Part shown: piece by piece, positions 25,718 through 34,443 of the stretch | Numbering within the stretch: the first letter of the stretch is position 1 | How the letters are laid out: the number at the start of each line of letters is the position of its first letter | Assembly (NCBI GenBank): GCA_905233285.1 | Contig: CAJODY010000004.1 | Span: 52,167 to 116,166, forward strand | Direction of reading: 5' to 3' | Source: an uncultured Bacteroidaceae bacterium | Lineage (GTDB): Bacteria; Bacteroidota; Bacteroidia; Bacteroidales; Bacteroidaceae | DNA: 64,000 bases | Translations under genes and position numbers: made by a program | Notes under the pieces: generated by a model | Seen by the model: only the letters and a program-made list of their open reading frames with translations | Told to the model about the DNA's origin: nothing | The model's database searches: none

Positions 25718-26626
25718 TTATTGCTCTTTTAACCAGTTAATCGTTTTCTTTATGCCTTCCTCAAAAGGAGTGCTTACATAATCACCAATGGCCTCCTTTA
25801 GAGGTGTAGTATCAAACATAGAGAAGTCGTACTTGATACCGTCATCAGGACGAATACCGATACCCACCTTCTCCTGCATACCTGCCAACTCACCAATCTT
25901 CAAGAGATACTCCTTCAATATGCGAGGTGAACCAGAACCAATATAATAGCAAGCCTGTTTGGTTTCAGAAGCGCCTAAGCGATATACTGCCTCCAACAAG
26001 TCATCCACATAGATGAAATCATAGGGTTGTGCAGCAGGCCCAAAGGTGGCTTCGTTACCTTTAAGAAGCTCACCAAGAGTATAGCTTACCAAGTTACCTG
26101 TCTTATTGCCCACACCATAGATATTGGAGAACTGCATCCAGACAAACTGCAAGCCGATGTTCTTGCAATAGTCTTCCAGCATCAGATGAGCACAATGCTT
26201 GGCAACACCATACATCATACCGCCACTGGTCTGAGAAAGATTAGGTAGGCTATGCACTGCCTGTTCTGCAACAGTACCTGCACAAAGCAGTTTCTTTACG
26301 CCAATAGCTTTACAGAGTTGCGCACAATTGATTCCTAATTGGATATTATTAAGTTGAACGGTAGGGTCTGCCTTGCTAGGGCCATTCACACCAGCCCATG
26401 CCAGATGATACATGGCATCATACTCACCTGCAGGAATCAGACTCTTCAGTTTTTCGACATCATCCAAACCAACTTGAAGTTTCACTACCTGTTCACAATC
26501 AGGGATCCTTGGTGCAGCAAAAGAAATGTCAATTGCCACTACCTTCACTCCATTCTTCAGGAGATTGTTTACCAATGTACTGCCAATAAAACCGTTGGCA
26601 CCTGTAACTATTACATTCTTCATCAT
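25718..26626 (-). CDS. NAD-dependent epimerase/dehydratase, likely CDP-4-keto-6-deoxyhexose reductase
   Basis: A 302-residue extended SDR: IVTGANGFIGSTLVNNL for NAD(P) binding, CAGTVAEQ in place of the SSS strand, and Y-x3-K in MYGVAKHCAHL. It resembles RfbJ/abequose-synthase-type reductases. It overlaps rfbG by 4 bases, so it probably reduces or epimerises the product of that enzyme. Confidence 0.8.
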   Translation of the reverse strand: MMKNVIVTGANGFIGSTLVNNLLKNGVKVVAIDISFAAPRIPDCEQVVKLQVGLDDVEKLKSLIPAGEYDAMYHLAWAGVNGPSKADPTVQLNNIQLGINCAQLCKAIGVKKLLCAGTVAEQAVHSLPNLSQTSGGMMYGVAKHCAHLMLEDYCKNIGLQFVWMQFSNIYGVGNKTGNLVSYTLGELLKGNEATFGPAAQPYDFIYVDDLLEAVYRLGASETKQACYYIGSGSPRILKEYLLKIGELAGMQEKVGIGIRPDDGIKYDFSMFDTTPLKEAIGDYVSTPFEEGIKKTINWLKEQ

Positions 26627-27699
26627 TTCACACCGCTTAAGAATTCGCCAATCTGCTTATCCATGCAGGCACGTACATCACCACCTGCCAGCCAGCATTT
26701 GCTCCAATCTACAATCTTATCCATGGCTTCGTCCAGGTTCCAACGAGGAGCCCATCCAAATGTGGACTTCAGTTTGGAACAGTCGAGTTTCAAGAAGTTG
26801 GCCTCATGAGGGCCACCATCATACTTATTAATCCACTTCAAGCCTTCGCCCCACTTTGAAACAAAGAGGTCAACCAAAGCACCTGTCTGGAAACAGTCCA
26901 CATCGTCAGGACCCACATTGTAATAGTCTGCAAACTTGCTGTCCTCATACTGCTTGGCTGCAATCATCAGGTAAGCATACAAAGGCTCCAATACATGCTG
27001 GTAAGGACGTGTTGAATAAGGATTACGAACAACAATATCCTCACCCTTCTGAGCAGCACGTACACTGTCAGGTATGATACGGTCGTTAGCGAAGTCGCCA
27101 CCACCAATTACATTTCCGGCACGGGCTGTTGAGATAGGAACAATGGCTTTACCGTCCTTATCCGTAAAGAAACTACGCTTGTAGCTATGAGTTACCAACT
27201 CAGAACAAGACTTGGAATTACTATAAGGGTCATAGCCATCAAGTTCTTCGTTCTCACGATATCCCCACTCCCATTCTTTGTTAAGATATACCTTATCGGT
27301 GGTAACATTCAGGAATGATTTCACGCAATTGCTGTTACGCACACACTCCAGGATGTTCACCGTACCCATCACATTGGTCTCGTAGGTGTATGCAGGATCT
27401 TTGTAACTGTCACGTACAATGGGTTGAGCAGCCAGATGCAGCACTATCTCTGGCTGTGCCTCATCAAAGGCTTTCTTCAAAGCTGCATAATCACGAATGT
27501 CACCTATCACAGAATGGATATCTTTGTCCAACTCTGCAATCTCAAACAATGACGGATTTGTATTTGGTGCCAGGGAATAGCCTGTGACTTTTGCACCAGC
27601 ATTTGCCAGCATCTTGCACATCCAGCTACCCTTAAAGCCTGCGTGTCCCGTAACGAACACGCGCTTTCCACGATAGAAATCTTCCAGTAATGTTGCCAT
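26623..27699 (-). CDS. rfbG: CDP-glucose 4,6-dehydratase
   Basis: A 358-residue SDR: VFVTGHAGFKGSWMCKML, GYSLAPNTNPSLFE, LHLAAQPIVRDSYKDPAYTYETNVMGT, TTDKVY and Y-x3-K in YDPYSNSKSCSELV. Length and signature match RfbG/DdhB, which makes CDP-4-keto-6-deoxyglucose. It follows rfbF, the usual partner. Confidence 0.93.
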   Translation of the reverse strand: MATLLEDFYRGKRVFVTGHAGFKGSWMCKMLANAGAKVTGYSLAPNTNPSLFEIAELDKDIHSVIGDIRDYAALKKAFDEAQPEIVLHLAAQPIVRDSYKDPAYTYETNVMGTVNILECVRNSNCVKSFLNVTTDKVYLNKEWEWGYRENEELDGYDPYSNSKSCSELVTHSYKRSFFTDKDGKAIVPISTARAGNVIGGGDFANDRIIPDSVRAAQKGEDIVVRNPYSTRPYQHVLEPLYAYLMIAAKQYEDSKFADYYNVGPDDVDCFQTGALVDLFVSKWGEGLKWINKYDGGPHEANFLKLDCSKLKSTFGWAPRWNLDEAMDKIVDWSKCWLAGGDVRACMDKQIGEFLSGVK

Positions 27700-27707
27700 A
27701 TCGTTTT

Positions 27708-28517
27708 TTACTTATTTATCTTATCAATAGGTACTTCTCTCTCCCACTTTTTCCAAGGAGCAGTGCCGTTCTCGAGCAGGTCTTCAAGCAGTTTCTTCTC
27801 ACGGATATTATCCATACACTGCCAGAAGCCCTCATGGATGTAAGACATCAATTCACCTTCCTTAGCTAGGCGCTCCAACGGTTCACGCTCAAAGGGTTGT
27901 GAATCGCCATCAATGTAATCAAACACGGAGGGTTCTAACACCATATAACCCGCATTGATAGGAGCACCATCCATAGAGTTCTTCTCACGGAAAGCACGGA
28001 CATTCATATCCTTGGTGATATCTAGCACGCCCTTATCCTGCTTCATCTTGACTGCTGTAAGGGTTGCCTTTTTACCATGGCTCTTATGGAACTCTAGGAG
28101 TTTATTGATGTCCACATCGCATACGCCATCACCATAAGTCATCATGAAGGTTTCGTAACCAACGTATTCCTGTACGCGCTTGATACGGCCACCAGTCATG
28201 GTGTTATAACCTGTATCCACCACGGTCACCTTCCAGGGCTCCAGTTTACTATGATGTACAGTCATCTCGTTCTTCCCTTCACGGAAGTCAAAGCTGATAT
28301 CGCTGTTGTGCAGGAAATAGTTTGCAAACCATTCCTTGATATATTCTTGCTTATAGCCCGCACAAATGATAAACTCATTGTGACCATAGTAAGAATACTC
28401 CTTCATAATATGCCAAAGGATTGGCATACCACCTATCTCAATCATGGGTTTGGGTTTAAAAAAGGATTCCTCGGAGATACGTGAACCAAAACCACCGGCT
28501 AAAAGAACTACTTTCAT
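27708..28517 (-). CDS. rfbF: Glucose-1-phosphate cytidylyltransferase
   Basis: A 269-residue nucleotidyltransferase with LLAGGFGSRISEESFFKPKPMIEIGGMPILWHIM, MMTYGDGVCDVDI and GAPINAGYMVLEP; diagnostic RfbF/DdhA features. It makes CDP-glucose from glucose-1-P and CTP, the first step of the CDP-6-deoxyhexose branch in this locus. Confidence 0.93.
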   Translation of the reverse strand: MKVVLLAGGFGSRISEESFFKPKPMIEIGGMPILWHIMKEYSYYGHNEFIICAGYKQEYIKEWFANYFLHNSDISFDFREGKNEMTVHHSKLEPWKVTVVDTGYNTMTGGRIKRVQEYVGYETFMMTYGDGVCDVDINKLLEFHKSHGKKATLTAVKMKQDKGVLDITKDMNVRAFREKNSMDGAPINAGYMVLEPSVFDYIDGDSQPFEREPLERLAKEGELMSYIHEGFWQCMDNIREKKLLEDLLENGTAPWKKWEREVPIDKINK

Positions 28518-28529
28518 ATTTTTAATGTT

Positions 28530-29687
28530 TTAATTAATTCCTGTTTGTTGTTTAATAAAAGCAATTATTTTTCTTGCTCTCTCCTTAATAGTAAGGCTCT
28601 TTGCCATTTCCAATGCAGCTTTACTCATGGCGGTGCGTCGCTCTGGGTCTTCCTTTAGTGTCTTTATCGCTTTACTGATAGCTTCTACATCATCAGGATC
28701 TACCATGATAGAGTTTTTATCGTTTAATACATCATAATTGAACTTCCTATCACTCGAAACTACTGGCAACCCACAGGCCAAAGCCTCTACAATAGCGTTT
28801 GGACATCCCTCTGCTCTCGTAGGAAGGACAAATATATCTGAAGCACACAGATAAGTGGGTATTTGATCATGATCCATAAAGCCCTTGTATAAGATACCTT
28901 TACAATTAGGTTCAACTTCGACACCTTCATTATTCCTTCCAATAAATATACTCTTTATAGTTTCATCATTAAGCATTGTAATTGCATCTGCAACACGTCT
29001 TGAACCTTTTCTGTGGGTAAAATAGCCAGTAAAAGAAACTATAAAGTCATCTTGAGAAAATCCCAACTTTTCGCGACAAGCCTTTCTATCCAGAGGCTTA
29101 AAGATACTGGCGTCAACAGAGTTAGGCAATATGATACTATTACTTCCATCTGTGAGTCCATATTTAATAGCCTCGTCTTTATTTTTAGTGGAAACAAAAA
29201 TAATGCCTTTCAGACGATTCAGATACTCTTTCAACAGCTTGGTATATTCTTTCCTAAAAGTCACATTTGTTTCTCCTGATGCCACAATAATAGGTTTATT
29301 CCTCCTGATGGCCTCTGGTAAAGCATGAAAACCTTCAAAGAAAAAATGACCATAGAACACATCAACATCAGTTACGTATTTCATTATAGTCTTAGTTACG
29401 GCCCACTGCGTAAAGAATTTGTTCACCCTTGTACCCAAAAACGGCAATGTCCCTAAAGTAATTATCTTTGGAGTATATACAACGATATCCTTCCCTCCAT
29501 CAATCTTCAGGACTTGTTTGAACGGTATTACAGGTTCATGACGGAATACCGGTTTGAAAACACTTTGCGGTGCAATCACAGTTATTTCCTCTCCTTGTGC
29601 CGCCATTGCTTTGCATATTTCAGCAACAAATGTAAACTGGGGTATTCCCGGATAGGGAAAAGCATGACTAATTACACAAATTTTCAT
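28530..29687 (-). CDS. Glycosyltransferase family 4
   Basis: 385 residues from the Met at 29687 (MKICVISHAFPYPG); a start at 29723 would add residues deep in the upstream gene. It shows FTGYFTHRKGSRRVADAI and VLPTRAEGCPNAIVEALACGLPVVSS with the E-x7-E retaining-GT4 motif. The start overlaps the wzy gene by 20 bases. Specificity unknown. Confidence 0.88.
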   Translation of the reverse strand: MKICVISHAFPYPGIPQFTFVAEICKAMAAQGEEITVIAPQSVFKPVFRHEPVIPFKQVLKIDGGKDIVVYTPKIITLGTLPFLGTRVNKFFTQWAVTKTIMKYVTDVDVFYGHFFFEGFHALPEAIRRNKPIIVASGETNVTFRKEYTKLLKEYLNRLKGIIFVSTKNKDEAIKYGLTDGSNSIILPNSVDASIFKPLDRKACREKLGFSQDDFIVSFTGYFTHRKGSRRVADAITMLNDETIKSIFIGRNNEGVEVEPNCKGILYKGFMDHDQIPTYLCASDIFVLPTRAEGCPNAIVEALACGLPVVSSDRKFNYDVLNDKNSIMVDPDDVEAISKAIKTLKEDPERRTAMSKAALEMAKSLTIKERARKIIAFIKQQTGIN

Positions 29688-30873
29688 AATTGTTAGTTTT
29701 ATTAGAATACCTAGGTTTTTCACTCATCGCAAGGCAGTATGCGATACAAAAATGGGCAGTTATACGCATATTATTGATACTCATTGAAACTATCGATGAA
29801 CCAAATAGTACGAAAAGGACAAGTCCGATTCCCATATATAAAGTATGGCATTCCTTGTTCCGAATCCATTCTTTTATAAGTCGATAGTAAAAAATAAAAT
29901 ATATCAAAAAGCCAAAAACACCTTGGTTCATAAGCATCTCTAACCAGTCATTATGAGCATAATGCCCCTGAATTCTCAATGTACTATCAGCACCGTTCCC
30001 AAAAAGAAGATAAAAAGCATTTGATTCATTGACAAAATGTTGAAACATTTCAGAATATATCTTATCTCTGCCGCTTGTATCTCCCTCCATCATTTCCGCG
30101 AACCTATATATAAAGAAATCATTCTCCGTGATCATTTTCGAAAATAAAAAATATCCCCCAACCAGTGCACCAATGACTATTATAATTTGTGATATTGATG
30201 TTTTTTTCTTTGTATGCGTCAATTCATCAAAAACAATAATCGCCGTGCTAGCAGCACCAATTAATATTGCACCACGCTTTACACCCAAAACAATATAAAA
30301 CAATATAACAATGAGCGCCATATACTTAAACCATGCTTTTTTTACAAAAAAAAGTAATGGCAAAATAGGAAGAAATCTGTAAGCAGCTCCCATAACCATC
30401 TCATTTATTTCTCGATCCCGATAGATTCCACGAGCTATCTTTTCCAGCATTTCTCTCCTACCTGAATAAAATTCTCCAATGGCAAACAATAGCAGAGCAA
30501 TTATTATTACGTAAAGCCACTTTTGGCTAACATCAATTCTTTTCAACAAATAATAGAAACCAAAAATCGGAGCTATTGAATAAGCGGTTTTTTTTACATA
30601 ATCTATTGCGTATGTCCCCCCCCCTCTTATTATTATGTTCCAAACACCATACAATAGTAAAACTATTAACAATAAGGCAAGTACTTGCAAAACCGGGGGC
30701 ACCTGCTTAGTCGTCACCACTTTAAAGAAATAAAAAAATGACCACGTAAGCATGACAACAAGTATTCCTTGCATTATTGGGCCATGATAATTAAACATAC
30801 CCTGCGAGAAGTAAAGCCACCACCCAACAAAAAAAGTGACGAAAGATATTAAATTTATTTTCCTTAAACTCAT
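29668..30873 (-). CDS. wzy: O-antigen polymerase/ligase family protein (probable Wzy)
   Basis: A 401-residue integral membrane protein with about 11 hydrophobic segments. The large periplasmic loop ends in GHYAHNDWLEMLMNQGVFGFLIYF, the H-N-x-x-L/G-x-x-G motif of Wzy_C/O-antigen ligases. Being in a locus with Wzx and an initiating PglC, it most likely polymerises the repeat unit; a ligase cannot be excluded. Confidence 0.8.
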   Translation of the reverse strand: MSLRKINLISFVTFFVGWWLYFSQGMFNYHGPIMQGILVVMLTWSFFYFFKVVTTKQVPPVLQVLALLLIVLLLYGVWNIIIRGGGTYAIDYVKKTAYSIAPIFGFYYLLKRIDVSQKWLYVIIIALLLFAIGEFYSGRREMLEKIARGIYRDREINEMVMGAAYRFLPILPLLFFVKKAWFKYMALIVILFYIVLGVKRGAILIGAASTAIIVFDELTHTKKKTSISQIIIVIGALVGGYFLFSKMITENDFFIYRFAEMMEGDTSGRDKIYSEMFQHFVNESNAFYLLFGNGADSTLRIQGHYAHNDWLEMLMNQGVFGFLIYFIFYYRLIKEWIRNKECHTLYMGIGLVLFVLFGSSIVSMSINNMRITAHFCIAYCLAMSEKPRYSNKTNNYENLCN

Positions 30874-30876
30874 AAT

Positions 30877-31782
30877 CTAAAACAATATCAATTTCTCACC
30901 ATAATACTTATCATATACATCAGGCGTAAATTCACCGAAACCAGATACTGGATAAAATGTAATTTCACCAAAATAGATTCTACCCGCCACATTATAGAAA
31001 TCTATTCTTTCAAACTTAGCATAAACAGCCAACTTTTGGGCTAATTCAACCATCCTATCTAGATTCTCTGGCTTTCTCGGGGTTATTGGGGCATGTCCAT
31101 GCTGGGGATTTAAACCAGTGAAGGGAAGGAGAGACCAATCCATATCAAACAAATCAATATAGTCATTACCATTTTCATGTGTCTTTACCTGGCAAAATTC
31201 AGGTTTTCCATTAAAACAGAATAACTTATAGTCTTGTAGTCCTGTCTCACTATCCTCTAAGGGCTGTATGTATTGTTCTGCCATTATCCGCGGTTTAATC
31301 TCCTTATACGGCCATTCTCTCAGCGTCTTATATATATTATGTTTTAAAGACTTTTCCAACTTACTATTAGTCGATTGTATATCAGTTTCCCTTTTATCGA
31401 ATATAACAACTCCCGAACCACCGCCATCGTGTGTTGTTTTCAACACAAATTTCTGTGGTAGCATATCGAAATTGATATCTTCTATACAATCCCATACTCC
31501 CAATGTAGGTATAATATACTGATCTCCGATGATTCCCGAAACCACATCTTTTACTGTTGATTTATCAACAAGCGTGGTATATATTGGCTTTCTGTCATTC
31601 AACTTTAACCATTGCAGTTTTTCATTGAATGTCACCGGTGGGTCAAGATGTAATATTCTTCCTGTATGCAGGAGATATAGCATTCTCAAGTACAATCCAT
31701 CAGGAACCCAACCACCCAACCTTTCTAATAACGCTATGACAAAAAAATGGGGTTTTATTATGTAATAAACCAATTTATTCAT
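30877..31782 (-). CDS. TupA-like ATP-grasp protein
   Basis: A 301-residue protein of the TupA-like ATP-grasp family: TFNEKLQWLKLNDRKPIYTTLVDK, KFVLKTTHDGGGSGVVIFDK (nucleotide-binding lysine and glycine loop), ERIDFYNVAGRIYFGEITFYPVSGFGEF (metal-ligand region). ATP-grasp members join a carboxylate to an amine, so it may attach an amino acid or similar group to the glycan. The exact reaction is unknown. Confidence 0.85.
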   Translation of the reverse strand: MNKLVYYIIKPHFFVIALLERLGGWVPDGLYLRMLYLLHTGRILHLDPPVTFNEKLQWLKLNDRKPIYTTLVDKSTVKDVVSGIIGDQYIIPTLGVWDCIEDINFDMLPQKFVLKTTHDGGGSGVVIFDKRETDIQSTNSKLEKSLKHNIYKTLREWPYKEIKPRIMAEQYIQPLEDSETGLQDYKLFCFNGKPEFCQVKTHENGNDYIDLFDMDWSLLPFTGLNPQHGHAPITPRKPENLDRMVELAQKLAVYAKFERIDFYNVAGRIYFGEITFYPVSGFGEFTPDVYDKYYGEKLILF

Positions 31783-31791
31783 TATGTGTTC

Positions 31792-32589
31792 TCACTTCCA
31801 ATATGCCTTAAAGACATGATGTGCAACTTGTTTTTCTTTAGGAGGCAGTTTCATATAATCTCCATATCCATTTTTCAGATATTCGTCGTAGTTCTCAAAG
31901 AGCATAAAACGTCTATCTTCAAATGGTACAGATATAGTATTTTTAAAAACGTATCTATGAAAGCGGTTCTTCTGTATCATACCCTGTGCACTTTCAAAAA
32001 CCCAACTACCTCCTTTACGATTAAACTGCCTAATAAACTTATCTATATATTTAGCTATTCTCTTTCTTGAGAATGGCAACAAGACAAATTTGGCCATAAA
32101 AAGAAATAAATTCTTTGACAAGTTTCTATTTATGTCAAACTTGATTTGTTTAAGTGAAAGTATATGCTGCAATAGCCTGCGTCGTTTATCAAATTTCTTC
32201 CATTCAAATTCATCCTCTGGAACAGAATCTATTGGATACACATCAATTCCAATACCGATAATCTTTTTGTCGTTTCGTTGCTCTTCAAAAATGGTATAGC
32301 TGTCATATGCTCTTGCGTAAGGTCTGTCCCAATCCTTGTCATTTTCCATAGAAATTAATCTAAAACGACCGTCGTTGGAATACACCTCCATCAAACGATT
32401 GTAATCTTCTCGTAACAGATATATATCCAAATCATCATCCCAAGGTATATATCCTTTGTGCCTAACCGCCCCCAACGCTGTTCCACAAGCCAGAGAATAG
32501 GTTATTCCATTCTTTGTGCAAAAATCATGCACCGCTTGCAATACATCTAATTGAAGAACTTTCAGTTCATCCAATCCTATTTCTTTCAT
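31792..32589 (-). CDS. LicD family phosphotransferase
   Basis: A 265-residue LicD-type nucleotidyltransferase-fold protein: SLACGTALGAVRHKGYIPWDDDLDIYLLREDY contains the DDD metal motif. LicD enzymes attach phosphocholine or polyol-phosphate from a CDP carrier to a sugar. The next upstream gene is a TagD-like cytidylyltransferase, which could supply that CDP donor. Confidence 0.88.
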   Translation of the reverse strand: MKEIGLDELKVLQLDVLQAVHDFCTKNGITYSLACGTALGAVRHKGYIPWDDDLDIYLLREDYNRLMEVYSNDGRFRLISMENDKDWDRPYARAYDSYTIFEEQRNDKKIIGIGIDVYPIDSVPEDEFEWKKFDKRRRLLQHILSLKQIKFDINRNLSKNLFLFMAKFVLLPFSRKRIAKYIDKFIRQFNRKGGSWVFESAQGMIQKNRFHRYVFKNTISVPFEDRRFMLFENYDEYLKNGYGDYMKLPPKEKQVAHHVFKAYWK

Positions 32590-32594
32590 AGAAC

Positions 32595-33002
32595 TTACAT
32601 CGATTTAATTTGTTCCTTCAACCACGATGAAGAAATACCTTCTGTCCTTGGCAACACGACTGTTTCTTTACCATGTTCCCGGCACCACTGCATGGCTGCT
32701 TGAAAGCCTGCATGTGTCTGATCAGGGCCTGTAACGAACACATCAAAGTCTGCAGTCTTTACAATTTCGTCAACGCCCTCATACTCTATCACTTCATCCA
32801 CATATCTTATGGATTTAACCATATACATACGTTCCTCTGTTGTATATACAAGCTTGGCTTCTGGTTTATATTTTAATACTACTTCCGAACGTTGTACGGC
32901 TACAGTCAGTGAATCACCTAATTCTCTAGCACGTCTGAACAAATTGACATGGCCTATGTGGAGCAGATCATATACTCCTACTGTCAGAACTTTCTTCATC
33001 AT
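32595..33002 (-). CDS. TagD-like cytidylyltransferase
   Basis: A 135-residue protein with HIGH in VGVYDLLHIGHVNLFRRA and the late RTEGISSSWLK, the hallmark of glycerol-3-phosphate cytidylyltransferases (RTEGIST in TagD). It probably makes CDP-glycerol (or a related CDP-alcohol) used by the neighbouring LicD protein. The start region overlaps the acetyltransferase gene by about 35 bases. Confidence 0.85.
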   Translation of the reverse strand: MMKKVLTVGVYDLLHIGHVNLFRRARELGDSLTVAVQRSEVVLKYKPEAKLVYTTEERMYMVKSIRYVDEVIEYEGVDEIVKTADFDVFVTGPDQTHAGFQAAMQWCREHGKETVVLPRTEGISSSWLKEQIKSM

Positions 33003-33573
33003 TAAAATATTTAATTATTTTGGCAGGATTGCCGGCAACAGCACAGTTGTCAGGCACGTCTTTCACGACCACGCTTCCAGCTCCCACTATTACATTATTA
33101 CCTATTTTTATATTGCCTATGATATTTACATTGGCCCCCAATGAAACATTGTCACCGATTACAGGAGTTAGGTCATTTTGACCATGTTCTTTATTGCCAA
33201 GCGTTGTAAGTTGGCAAAAAACAAAATTCTTACCAATCTCTTTTGCATTCAGTATTGTTCCGTATGGATGATTAAGTGCAAAAACGCCACCCAAAATACG
33301 CTTTACATTAGACGTGATATAGAATCCTGAATATTCGGGAAGAAGCCATTTCAGTACTTTTACCCACTTGTTTTTCATCCTAAAATAGAATATATTTCTA
33401 TATGGTTTCCTATTGACAAGATAATATGCCAATCCTTTATTGAGTTTACATCTTCTGTTCATTTCATCAACATCTTCATTTACTAACTGTTTTGTACTTC
33501 TATTTGAGAAAGCGAAATACAAAAGATGAGGGAGGGCAAGCAAATATTTCCAACAATATATAATATTTCTCAT
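32968..33573 (-). CDS. Serine-acetyltransferase-like hexapeptide transferase
   Basis: 201 residues from the Met at 33573, which gives an ATGA overlap with the upstream glycosyltransferase; the earlier Met at 33597 lies inside it. The C-terminal half is a left-handed beta-helix: ALNHPYGTILNAKEIG, VSLGANVNIIGNIKIGNNVIVGAGSVVVKDVPDNCAVAGNPAKII. The N-terminal half is basic and helical with one hydrophobic segment. Likely O-acetylates a glycan or precursor. Confidence 0.8.
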   Translation of the reverse strand: MRNIIYCWKYLLALPHLLYFAFSNRSTKQLVNEDVDEMNRRCKLNKGLAYYLVNRKPYRNIFYFRMKNKWVKVLKWLLPEYSGFYITSNVKRILGGVFALNHPYGTILNAKEIGKNFVFCQLTTLGNKEHGQNDLTPVIGDNVSLGANVNIIGNIKIGNNVIVGAGSVVVKDVPDNCAVAGNPAKIIKYFNDEESSDSRSI

Positions 33574-34427
33574 AGTATATAAAACATTGATACCCATTCT
33601 TTTCTACTTTGATACATATTTCTACTATTTTTTACAAGATCGTAAACAAATGGAAAACCTAATGAAAAAATTTTTATTAGAATTCTTCTGCTTACATTTT
33701 TTTTCCATTCTTTATGGCCTATAAAATCATAAAAATAATTCTTTTTTATTAAGTGAATTAAACGACACAATGCCGACTTTGAATTTTCTTTTGTTGTTAA
33801 TATACTGTTCTGATTACGCAAATATACATATATCGGAGCTTTTTCTACAGCTATATTGTTAGTATAATATCCAACCATAATAGAAAAAAATATATCATTT
33901 CCATTAATAGTTTCTTCAAAGAATATATTATTTTTTTTTATATACTCATGCGATACCATTTTTGTCCATGGCACATTATGAAGAAATTTTATTTGATCTT
34001 GAGCATATTTACTTCCATCATAATCCTCAAAATATTTCTGAAAATTCAGTGGTTTTAGGTTTTGCCCTGTTTTACCATCCTTATATAAAAAATTAAAATA
34101 TATTACATCATAACTACTATTGATATATAAATCTAATATACTCAAGAAATCTTTATTATAATAATCATCAGCATCAGCAAAAAGTAACCACTTTCCTTTG
34201 GCATGCTCCAGACCTACATTACGCGCCCTTCCGGCACCTTTGGAATGCTCTGCATCAAGCAATATAATCTCAACTCCCTTTCTATCAATAGAAGGTTTCT
34301 TATCAGCATCACTATTGTCATCAACAACAATGATTTGTACATCATCACGTTCAGGAATACTATTTACACAATGTGTGAGTAATTTTGGACAATTTTTATG
34401 AGGAATAATAAAAGAATAATTATACAT
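33570..34427 (-). CDS. Glycosyltransferase family 2
   Basis: A 285-residue GT-A enzyme: YSFIIPHKNCPKLLTHCVNSI, IIVVDDNSDADKKP, GAGRARNVGLEHAKGKWLLFADADDYY carrying the DxD. Typical GT2 of surface polysaccharide loci. Linkage unknown. Confidence 0.88.
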   Translation of the reverse strand: MYNYSFIIPHKNCPKLLTHCVNSIPERDDVQIIVVDDNSDADKKPSIDRKGVEIILLDAEHSKGAGRARNVGLEHAKGKWLLFADADDYYNKDFLSILDLYINSSYDVIYFNFLYKDGKTGQNLKPLNFQKYFEDYDGSKYAQDQIKFLHNVPWTKMVSHEYIKKNNIFFEETINGNDIFFSIMVGYYTNNIAVEKAPIYVYLRNQNSILTTKENSKSALCRLIHLIKKNYFYDFIGHKEWKKNVSRRILIKIFSLGFPFVYDLVKNSRNMYQSRKEWVSMFYIL

Positions 34428-34443
34428 ATACTAATAATTACAA

